This document shows, in pieces, positions 25,397-34,300 of a stretch of DNA of 58,169 nucleotides. A model generated the notes under the pieces. It searched no databases. It was not told where the DNA came from and saw only the letters and a program-made list of their open reading frames with translations. Where the stretch lies: assembly GCF_903469665.1 (NCBI RefSeq), contig NZ_CAGKLC010000025.1, forward strand, positions 1 through 58,169, read 5' to 3'. A program made the position numbers and the translations under genes. Every line of letters begins with the position of its first letter. The stretch's first letter is position 1. Origin of the DNA: Flavobacterium sp. UGB4466. GTDB taxonomy: Bacteria > Bacteroidota > Bacteroidia > Flavobacteriales > Flavobacteriaceae.

Positions 25397-27834
25397 ACGA
25401 TTTCTTGTCGTAAAGCGTTAAAAAGTACATTTGTTTTAGATTTTAAGGTACTCAGTATACTGTCTACTTCAGAAATGTCAAGGTTCGTACTTTCCAAAAC
25501 TTTTAAAATTTCACTAATCTCTTGTGTCTGAATTTGTTTAAACATAGGAGCCATTCGATGCGCAATTAAGTTAATTTCGACCGTGCTTTTTGCTTCGAAG
25601 GCATTTTCTAAAGCGTTCAGATTCTCAGAACTGTTTTCAATAAACGCTTTCAGGATTTCTTTTAGTTCGTCATTGTCGTCGCCTAAAAACTCTTTCAGCG
25701 TATCCAGTGAATACAATGTTGAATTTACCGTTTCTTCCTCTTTGTTAATGTCAATATTGGGCAATGTGTCGTTTTCCAAAATTAGATGAATCGTCTCCAA
25801 CAGTATTTTAGGGGAATAAGGTTTTTGAATTACCGTGGTAAAACCTGCCTTGGTATAAATTGCTGCATCCAGATCAGTTCTTCCGGTTAAAGCAATTACG
25901 GGCTGGTTTTTAAAAGTGGAGTAACCGCTGTTTTTGAGTTTTTCCAAGAACATAAAACCGTCCATTTCCGGCATTTGTATGTCAGTGATAATAAAGTCGA
26001 AAGGAGTACTTCCAATGGCTTCTAAAGCTTTTTCGGCACTGTTAAAAGAAAATACCTCATGTTTTTCCTGTCTCAAAACACCACTCGTTAAGTTCAGAAG
26101 ATTAATATCGTCGTCAAGAACGATAAACGTTTGTTTTGGAGCATTCAGTATAACGGATTCTTTCTCTTCAACTACTAAATTTTGACTGTTATCAAACAAT
26201 AAAGGAAGTTGAATTTGAAAAGTACTTCCTTTTCCAAAAGTACTTTCGAGACTTAAGCTTCCGCCTAAAATCGAAATTATTTTTTGACAAATGGATAATC
26301 CCAAGCCGGTTCCACCATATTTTTTTTCGATTCCTTCATTCGCCTGAGCAAATTCTTCGAAAACTAATTGCTGATTCCCTTTTTCGATTCCAATTCCTGA
26401 ATCTTGAATAGAAACAACAAAAAAATCATCATTTTCTGTGGTGTAAGCGCTTATTTTTATGAAGCCTTCTTCGGTAAATTTATAGGCATTTCCAATGATG
26501 TTACTTAAAATTTGTTTTAGTCTAAAGGGATCTCCAACAATTCGGGCATTCAATTTTTCATCAACGTTAATAATAAGGTCGATGTTCTTTTGTTTGTAAA
26601 CGGTTTGAATACTCTTGGCTACTCCATCAATTATTTCCGGCAATAAAAATGGGACCTTCTCAATGGTGATTTTTCCAGCCTCGATTTGAGAAAAGTCCAA
26701 TAAGTCCTGAACCAGCTGTGTAATGTATTCAGAAGAATTTTTAATGTTTTTGATGAAATAAGACTGCTTGGAATTTACCTCAGAATTACCCAGCAATTCT
26801 GAATATCCTACAATTGTACTTAAAGGGGTTTTTAAATCGTGACTCACCGTAGAAATGAGCTGTTCGCGGCTTTTCAGTAAGTTTTTTGTTTTAAAATTTG
26901 CAATCTCCAGCTTCTTTTTATAAACCTGCGATTTAGAGTAATCACTCACAATTAGGATCGAGAAAAATAAAGTAAGCACCAAGCCAATAATAGCCGAAGC
27001 CGTAACAATATCATTCACTTTTTTAAGCGATTTTTCTTTTAAAGAATTGTTTTTTATCGAGTTGATGATGATTTCTCTTTCGATAATTCGAAGTACTTTT
27101 CGTAGCTGTTCAGAAATCGCGATTTCATTTTTTAATAATTTGTTTTCTTCGAAGTTTAGTGATTCTTTTTTCTTTTCAGCTTTCAGTTTTACATTGCTTA
27201 AGAGTTTCTTCGAATTGGCCAAGATGGAATCCGAGGCTTGTTTGCTCAGGGTGTTTGTACTGTCGTCAGGGATATTCTGATTGAGATAATCCACATATTT
27301 TTGAAGTACATTGCGCTGATAACTCCCTAATTGATTCGGATTCTTGTTGAAATCCTGAAGTTCTAATTTACGGAGTTTAAACTCCATTTTGGTGATTTCA
27401 TCAATTGCCGTATTTACCGAGACTTCATCGTCGGCTTTATTTTTTATGGTTTTTAACTGTTTGATGTTTTTTGTCTTTTCCGACAACAGGTATGTAACAC
27501 TGTCCAGCAGGGTCTTTTGATATTGTGTGGTAACAATTTGTTTTAAGGTATCGATTCTGGATTTCAAAGAATCGGTTTCGATAAGGTAATTTTTGAAATC
27601 ATCCTCAGAATTGGTCTGGATGGTTTTTCGGGCTAAACTTTCGGTCTTGTAAACGTTAGAAAACAGTTTGCTTACTTTTAAGATTTTAGTTTTCTCAAAA
27701 GCAATCTTACTTTCGAGTTTATTGTAAACCACATTTTCTGAATACAAAAACCAACCTACGGTAACCACTAATCCCAGTAGAGCAATATAACTGAAGAGTA
27801 CTTTTATCGGCATGTAACTTTTTTTACTCTCCAT
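25393..27834 (-). CDS. Hybrid sensor histidine kinase with REC and HPt domains
   Basis: An 813-residue membrane kinase. TM1 at about 10-29, a long predominantly helical extracytoplasmic region (about 35-265, rich in Lys, Leu and Ser), and TM2 at about 275-295. Then HisKA with phospho-acceptor His in STVSHDLKTPLS (about 332), HATPase with NIIGNAYKFTEEG, DSGIGI and GGTGLGLS (about 430-545), a receiver (about 565-685, Asp in FIITDIQMPEMDG), and a C-terminal HPt domain with His in LIAHRM (about 759). This is a full His-Asp-His relay lacking only a final output regulator. The convergent NtrC-type regulator, overlapping by 4 nt, is the obvious recipient by position. Confidence 0.93.
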   Translation of the reverse strand: MESKKSYMPIKVLFSYIALLGLVVTVGWFLYSENVVYNKLESKIAFEKTKILKVSKLFSNVYKTESLARKTIQTNSEDDFKNYLIETDSLKSRIDTLKQIVTTQYQKTLLDSVTYLLSEKTKNIKQLKTIKNKADDEVSVNTAIDEITKMEFKLRKLELQDFNKNPNQLGSYQRNVLQKYVDYLNQNIPDDSTNTLSKQASDSILANSKKLLSNVKLKAEKKKESLNFEENKLLKNEIAISEQLRKVLRIIEREIIINSIKNNSLKEKSLKKVNDIVTASAIIGLVLTLFFSILIVSDYSKSQVYKKKLEIANFKTKNLLKSREQLISTVSHDLKTPLSTIVGYSELLGNSEVNSKQSYFIKNIKNSSEYITQLVQDLLDFSQIEAGKITIEKVPFLLPEIIDGVAKSIQTVYKQKNIDLIINVDEKLNARIVGDPFRLKQILSNIIGNAYKFTEEGFIKISAYTTENDDFFVVSIQDSGIGIEKGNQQLVFEEFAQANEGIEKKYGGTGLGLSICQKIISILGGSLSLESTFGKGSTFQIQLPLLFDNSQNLVVEEKESVILNAPKQTFIVLDDDINLLNLTSGVLRQEKHEVFSFNSAEKALEAIGSTPFDFIITDIQMPEMDGFMFLEKLKNSGYSTFKNQPVIALTGRTDLDAAIYTKAGFTTVIQKPYSPKILLETIHLILENDTLPNIDINKEEETVNSTLYSLDTLKEFLGDDNDELKEILKAFIENSSENLNALENAFEAKSTVEINLIAHRMAPMFKQIQTQEISEILKVLESTNLDISEVDSILSTLKSKTNVLFNALRQEIV

Positions 27835-27957
27835 GGGGTAATGTTATAGGTTTTTGGATGCTTATAATGGAAATCAGTGCAATTTATTTAAAATTTCGGT
27901 TTTTGAAATACAAAATAATGCTAATGTTTTACATAATTAAGAGGGCTCGGAAAATAA

Positions 27958-27990
27958 AATAGCCGCAGATTCTGAAAATCTACGGCTATT
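27958..27990 (-). terminator. Terminator after the S9 peptidase gene
   Basis: A 14-bp stem with one mismatch (27958-27971 with 27977-27990), 22 bp beyond the peptidase stop codon on the minus strand and followed in that direction by a T-rich tract. Confidence 0.75.
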
Positions 27991-28011
27991 TTTTAATTTA
28001 AAATCTACGGT

Positions 28012-29913
28012 TTAAAGCGTCTCGTTCAACCATTTGAAGAATTCACCTTGCCAAACCTGAGCGTTTTGCGGGTGTAAAACCCAGTGATTTTCATCAGGGA
28101 AATATACAAATCTGCTTTTAAGTCCTCTTAATTGTGCCGCCTGAAAAGCTTCTTGTCCCTGTCCGATTGGTACACGGAAATCTTTTCCTCCCTGGAAAAT
28201 TAAGATGGGTCTGTTCCAGTTTTGAACCATTGTTGCAGGGTTAAAAACAGTATACGATTTTTGAGCTGCTGCATTGTCTTTTTCCCAGTACGGACCTCCA
28301 AAATCCCAGTTGTTAAAGAAAACCTCTTCAGTAGTTCCTAACATACTCACGGTATTGAAAACACCGTCGTGAGCGATAAAAGTTTTGAAACGGTTTTTGT
28401 GAATACCCGCTAGGTAAAACACAGAATATCCTCCGTAGCTTGCGCCTACACATCCTAAACGGGATTTGTCGACATAGCTTTCTTTAGAAACATCGTCGAT
28501 CGCCGAAAGGTAGTCATCCATAACCTGTCCGCCCCAATCTTTACTAATCTGCTCGTTCCATTCAACACCATGACCCGGCATTCCGCGACGGTTTGGTGCA
28601 ACTACCACATAACCTTTTGCAGCCATTAAGGAGAAATTCCAACGGAAAGAATACGATTGTGTTAAAGCACTTTGTGGCCCACCTTGACAGAATAATAAGG
28701 TTGGGTATTTTTTAGAAGCATCAAAATTTGGAGGTAAAATTACCCAAACCAACATTTTTTTACCGTCTGTAGTAGTTACATAACGTTTTTCTGTTTTGCT
28801 AGGTGCTATTGTTTTGTAGGTTTCTGTATTTACATTTGAGATTTGTTTCCAGGTGTTTTTCTTTAAATTAAAAGAATAAATTTCCGGAGCGTGATTCATG
28901 TCATTTCGGGTGACAATAATATCATCACCGGCAAAACCTACTAAATCATTCACATCAAAATCTCCATTAGTCAATTGACGAACCTGAATAGCGATTCTGG
29001 TCAATCCCGGAAAGTTAACTGTAAAAAGCTGTTTTGTACCATCCACCGGAGCTACAAAGTATACATTTTTACCGTCTTTACTCCAGATAAAATTATCTAC
29101 AGTTCCATCCCAGTTTGCCGTTAAATTTGTTTTAATGCCTTTAAATTCAACAATAAGATCGTTTTTATCCGCTTCATAACCGTCACGTTTCATTTGCAGC
29201 CAGGTTAAGTTTCCTGTTGGGGAAAATTGTGGCGCTGTATCGTAACCTAAATTACCTTCGGTTCTGTTTATTGTTTTTTGAGTTTCTAAATTATACTCGT
29301 AAATATCAGTATTAGTAGAAATTGCGTATTGTGTTCCTGCTTTTTTCTTGCACACATACAAAATGCTTTTTCCGTCAGGGGACCAGATGTAATCTTCGTC
29401 ACCACCAAAAGGTTTTTGCGGAGAATCAAAATTCTCGCCTTTCAGGATATCAATTCCAGCGGCACCTTCTTTGTTTTCTTTGTAAAAAACATGATTGAAT
29501 TTACCTTCATTCCAGGTATCCCAATGACGATAATCCAATCCGTCATAAATTTGAGCATCAGATTTATCCAGTTTTGGATAAAAATCTTTGCCTAAAACTT
29601 TTTCCAGTTTCACCTCTTCGTTGTACACTAAAAATTTTCCGTCAGGCGAAACGTTTTTGTCTGCTAAAACTTCTTTAGTGTCTTTAATTTCGGTTGCAGT
29701 TCCACCACCTATAGGAATGATGTAAAATTTAGAAGACGATTTGTTTTCTTCAATAGAAGGGGTCGAAACCTTAAAAACAACATTTTTTGCATCTTTCGAA
29801 AGTCCGAGCGCACTCACTCTTCCTAATTTCCATAACAACTCTGGGGACATTACATTTTGTCCGATAGCGTTTAAACTCATCATTATTAAGGTTGTAAATA
29901 ATACTTTTTTCAT
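28012..29913 (-). CDS. S9-family secreted serine peptidase (dipeptidyl-peptidase type)
   Basis: A 633-residue exopeptidase of the prolyl-oligopeptidase class. Signal peptide (1-18, ending NAIGQ), beta-propeller of TolB/WD40-like repeats (about 25-370), then the alpha/beta-hydrolase domain (about 385-633). The catalytic Ser is in GASYGGYS, Asp in QGGKDFRVP and His in DENHWVLHP. The overall pattern, including the opening MSPELLWKLGRVS, resembles Porphyromonas DPP5-like enzymes, which release N-terminal dipeptides in the periplasm; the exact specificity is inferred. It is divergent from an FAD oxidoreductase, with a long inverted repeat between them. Confidence 0.9.
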   Translation of the reverse strand: MKKVLFTTLIMMSLNAIGQNVMSPELLWKLGRVSALGLSKDAKNVVFKVSTPSIEENKSSSKFYIIPIGGGTATEIKDTKEVLADKNVSPDGKFLVYNEEVKLEKVLGKDFYPKLDKSDAQIYDGLDYRHWDTWNEGKFNHVFYKENKEGAAGIDILKGENFDSPQKPFGGDEDYIWSPDGKSILYVCKKKAGTQYAISTNTDIYEYNLETQKTINRTEGNLGYDTAPQFSPTGNLTWLQMKRDGYEADKNDLIVEFKGIKTNLTANWDGTVDNFIWSKDGKNVYFVAPVDGTKQLFTVNFPGLTRIAIQVRQLTNGDFDVNDLVGFAGDDIIVTRNDMNHAPEIYSFNLKKNTWKQISNVNTETYKTIAPSKTEKRYVTTTDGKKMLVWVILPPNFDASKKYPTLLFCQGGPQSALTQSYSFRWNFSLMAAKGYVVVAPNRRGMPGHGVEWNEQISKDWGGQVMDDYLSAIDDVSKESYVDKSRLGCVGASYGGYSVFYLAGIHKNRFKTFIAHDGVFNTVSMLGTTEEVFFNNWDFGGPYWEKDNAAAQKSYTVFNPATMVQNWNRPILIFQGGKDFRVPIGQGQEAFQAAQLRGLKSRFVYFPDENHWVLHPQNAQVWQGEFFKWLNETL

Positions 29914-30012
29914 AATAAAATTCTAATTTTTCGTGGGACTAAAAATACAACAATTAAATTCCAAATTAGCTAAATTCCAAATTCCAAAAATTGTTAAAGT
30001 TTATGGGCTAAG

Positions 30013-30089
30013 TTTTTTTAGCCACGAATTCACGAATTTTTATTCTTAAGGATCAGTAAAAATAATTCGTGAATTCGTGGCTAAAAAAA
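30013..30089. repeat. 26-bp perfect inverted repeat in a divergent promoter region
   Basis: Arms 30013-30038 and 30064-30089 are perfect complements over 26 bp, containing TTAGCCACGAATTCACGAAT, with a 25-bp loop. It belongs to a dispersed family of GCCACGAATT-type intergenic sequences also seen near 45553, 46864 and 53433. It lies in the spacer between the S9 peptidase and the FAD oxidoreductase. Confidence 0.9.
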
Positions 30090-30188
30090 AATAGTACGCG
30101 TTTTGGAATTTTAAAAAATGAAAGTTCCGGTTTAAATTTATTTCCTAAATTGTGATTTGGATTTTAACTAATTGTGATTTATTATTTT

Positions 30189-31304
30189 ATGATGGAACTA
30201 AGCTACTGGGAACTCAAAAACTGGTTTACAAATGTTGATTATACTATTGTTGGCAGCGGAATCGTAGGACTGCACGCGGCACTGCGCTTACGCGAAAGAT
30301 TTCCGGTCGCAAAAATTCTGATTTTAGAAAAAGGAATGCTGCCGCAAGGAGCCAGTACTAAAAATGCCGGCTTTGCATGCTTTGGAAGTCTTTCTGAAAT
30401 TATGGAAGATCTTAAAACACATTCAGAAGAGGAAGTGATACGGCTTGTAGAAAAAAGATGGAAGGGCTTGCAGCTGTTGAGAAAACGATTAGGCGATACT
30501 GCAATAGATTTTAAACCGTATGGCGGATATGAATTGTTTTTAAGAGAAGATGATTTAAATTTTGAGGAGTGTATGGCAAGGCTGCCTTTCGTCAATGAAA
30601 TTTTAAAACCACTTTTCAAAGCGGATGTTTTTGCCAAAGAATTCGATCGGTTTGGTTTTGGAAGCAGTCACGATTATTTGATTTTTAATCCTTTTGAGGC
30701 ACAAATTGATACCGGAAACATGATGCAGGAATTGCTGAGACAGGCTGTTGCTGAGAATATTTTAATTCTCAACCAGCAAACTCTTACTGCTTATTCTGAC
30801 TTAGGAAGTGAGGTTGAACTGGTGTTGAATGATTTTAGTTTTAAATCCAAAAAAGTACTTTTCGCCACCAACGGTTTTGCAGCTCAGTTGACAAAAGGAG
30901 CAGTAAAGCCTGCCCGAGCACAGGTTTTGATTACAGAGCCCATTGCAAATTTAGCCATCAAAGGAACTTTTCATCTGGATCGCGGGTATTATTATTTTAG
31001 AAATATAAACGATAGAATTTTACTTGGCGGTGGCAGAAATCTTGATTTTGAAACCGAAACAACAACTGAATTTGGGGAGACGAAAATTGTACAAAATAAA
31101 TTGGAGGATTTACTTAAAAATGTAATTTTACCGAATCAGGATTTCCGAATCGCCCATCGTTGGAGCGGTATCATGGGAATAGGAAACAGTAAAAATCCTG
31201 TTGTTACTCAATTGTCTGAAAACGTGTTTTGTGGAGTGCGTTTAGGTGGTATGGGAGTAGCAATCGGGAGTTTAATAGGAACAGAATTAGCAGATTTAAT
31301 ATAA
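30189..31304 (+). CDS. FAD-dependent oxidoreductase (DAO family)
   Basis: About 371 residues of the D-amino-acid oxidase/glycine oxidase fold. The dinucleotide-binding motif VGSGIVGLHAALRLRE lies near the N terminus, followed by STKNAGFACFGS, typical of the flavin-binding loop, and near the end by RLGGMGVAIGS. ATG codons at 30189 and 30192 are preferred over the in-frame GTG at 30174, because the protein then starts MMELSYWELKN just before the nucleotide-binding strand. The substrate is unknown, probably a secondary amine or amino acid by family. The next gene begins 51 bp later. Confidence 0.88.
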   Translation: MMELSYWELKNWFTNVDYTIVGSGIVGLHAALRLRERFPVAKILILEKGMLPQGASTKNAGFACFGSLSEIMEDLKTHSEEEVIRLVEKRWKGLQLLRKRLGDTAIDFKPYGGYELFLREDDLNFEECMARLPFVNEILKPLFKADVFAKEFDRFGFGSSHDYLIFNPFEAQIDTGNMMQELLRQAVAENILILNQQTLTAYSDLGSEVELVLNDFSFKSKKVLFATNGFAAQLTKGAVKPARAQVLITEPIANLAIKGTFHLDRGYYYFRNINDRILLGGGRNLDFETETTTEFGETKIVQNKLEDLLKNVILPNQDFRIAHRWSGIMGIGNSKNPVVTQLSENVFCGVRLGGMGVAIGSLIGTELADLI

Positions 31305-31355
31305 TTTTAAAAGAATTTAATTCAAAAATACCACAACCCAAAAAACGGATAATAC

Positions 31356-34300
31356 ATGCAAAAAACTACTCTAGTTGTTCTTTTTTCTTTTTTTACCTTT
31401 CTTTTTACACATGCCACTAATAAAACTAAACCTATTGTAGCCGATCCGGTTTTTGATGTAACCGTTTCACTTATTGGTGAAGTTTTGGTTGAATATCATG
31501 CATATGATGTTTATAATACTTACGAATGGCAGTTCGAATATGGGCCTGCAGGTTTTAAGCCTGGGGAGGGGATCACTAAGACTCTTTCCGGTATAAACTT
31601 TTATCGATTTACATTAGATCCATTAAGAAAATATGATTTTAGAGTCAGAGAGAGACGTTTGCAGGGGACAATTTTTTTATGGGGAAATTGGTCAGACACA
31701 AAAACGATACAGGCATCAAGTGATAAAGTCTTTTCTGTGGGTTATGCGACAAACTTTAATGATAAAAACACCACAAATTTAGAGTGGAGGGGCCTTATCT
31801 ATAACAATAGCACCAGTATAGCCGGTGTATCTCTTACAACCTATAAGAATCATAGCGAAAATAATGCAGCAGGTTCTTCGATGATAATGGCTAGTTATAA
31901 CTATGACGATAAAAGCCATATTGGTTTGATATCTCCAAGATTCAATGATTTAGCCACCGATCGAAAAATAAAATTTTGGCTAAACGGACTTTATAATTCG
32001 GATACAGAATTGTTAGTCGGGACTATGAGTGATCCCAATGACAAAAACACATTTCATCTTCTGCAAAAAATAGAACCAAAATTAGGGTTAGAATGGAGGC
32101 AGGAAACCGTTTATTTTACTAATTATAATGGCACCGATCAATATGTGGTGTTCTTTTTTAAGAGGGGATACTATGGGAGTAACAGTACCAGTTTGTATAT
32201 AGATGATTTTAGTTACGAAAAAGCATCAGATTGTTTCAATCAGACTAATTTTGCCGTATCAAACGTTCAGCAAAATAGTGCTCAGATAAATTTTGATGCT
32301 CCTAATCAAAATAATTTTCAAGTGAGTCTGACTAATACAGTTAAGAAAACTACTGAAATTTTTACTATTCAGAGCAGCTCTTTTACTTTGGATAAATTGG
32401 TTGGAAATACAGATTATGAAGTAAAGGTACGCGCCAATTGTATTGATGATTTGTTCTCTAACTGGACTAAGACAATAAGTTTCAAAACACCTTGTACCGT
32501 AATTACAGATAGGTACAGTACCTCTTTTGAAGGGACAAAATATATTGATCCTTGCTGGAGTGTGATTGCAGGAAAATGTTTGGTTCAGAGTAGTTTGGAA
32601 GATACGGGCTGGGCAAGAAAGCCCGCACCTAAAACAGGTACGACAACGATTGTAATGTCGAAATTTGTAGGTGCTTTAAATGTTGATAAAGCCTATCTTG
32701 TAACACCATATATTGCAGATCTGGATTCTGATAAAAGAATAAGATTTAGTCTTTTAGCTTATAGTAGCGACGATGACTATAATAAAACTTCGCTGACCAT
32801 AGGAACAATGTCTGATCCTAAAAATGCAGCTACTTTTGTTGCTTTAAAAACAATTCTGCCTTCAGAGATAAACGAGACTGAAAACGGATATAAATCTTCG
32901 TTATGGAAAGAGCATACCGTTTATTTAGATAATTACGTAAAGAGCAATAACCATAATTATATTGCTTTGAGGTACAATAATGAAAGTGATTCCTATTTTA
33001 GTATCGATGACTTTACGTATGAAAAGACACCTGTATGTCTAGAACCTCTTAATCCTAAAACCATCAATTTGGGTTATGATTCTGCCACTGTTAGTTGGGA
33101 AAATTATAAACCTGCATCACAATTTCAAATAGAATACGGACCAAAAGGATTTGCTCATGGTTCAGGAAAGATCGTTGATGCGGCAGTAATTCCGTTTAAG
33201 TTAGAATCGCTTCAGGACGATACAGATTTCGATTTTTATGTTCGTGCCAAATGTGGAAGTGAATACAGCGCGTGGTCTGACAGAGGTAATTTTAAAACCA
33301 AATGTTTAGGATTAACGGCTGGTTATACTGAAAATTTTGAAAATGCCGCTTTTGAAAAAAATGGATGCTGGACCAGAATTGTGCCTTATATTTATCAGAG
33401 GTATTATCGTAAAGATCGTTTTGTGAATATTAATACGATCAATAACGGTAGTTCTACGGTGCGTAATGGTTCCCAATCAGTATTGCTTTCAAGTCAGTTA
33501 GATCTTGTTTACCCTCCGGGAACGGGAGAAAAAACGGATAGAGTAGTGCTGGTTTCTCCGAGATTTAAAGATTTTGACAATCATAAAAAGATCAACTTTT
33601 GGATGCAGGTTCCTAAAGAGTCAGATGACCTGTCAGTGGAACTTATCATAGGAACCCTTTCAGATCCGGAAGATTATTCTACTTTCAAAGCTTATAAAAC
33701 TATTGTAGTTCCGGTTGCAAATAAGGCTAAATGGCTGAACTATGATGTTGATTTTTCTAATTATTTTGGAACGGATAAATATATCGGGTTCAAACAAAAG
33801 ATTAGTAATCAACGATCAACCAGGTTTTTTATAGATGATTTTGAATACATTCAGAATAACTGTCCAATTCCCGGAATATTAGGTGCAAGACAGTCAGGTC
33901 CTGATAGTGTTTTGCTGGATTGGAGAGATAATAATACTCTAAAACCATCTCAAAGTTTTGATATTGAGTATGGACCTAAAGGTTTTGTAAGTGGTTCAGG
34001 AACGATAATTAAGGTCACTGAAAATCCTTATAATTTGGCGGGATTAGCTCTTGGCACTTACGAGTATAGAGTAAGAGCATATTGCGATACCAATATTACC
34101 TCAGATTGGAGTGATAGATATACCTTTAAAACTTTTTGTTCAAAAACAGCACCTTTTGTTGAGAATTTTGATGAACATGGCAGGAATTTAGATCAAAGTA
34201 CTACTTTTTGCTGGAGTTACAATATTCAGCTTTATGCGCAATTAGCAGAATTTAATTTGCCGAATATTACCAGTGCGCCTTATGCTTTTGCATTGTATAC

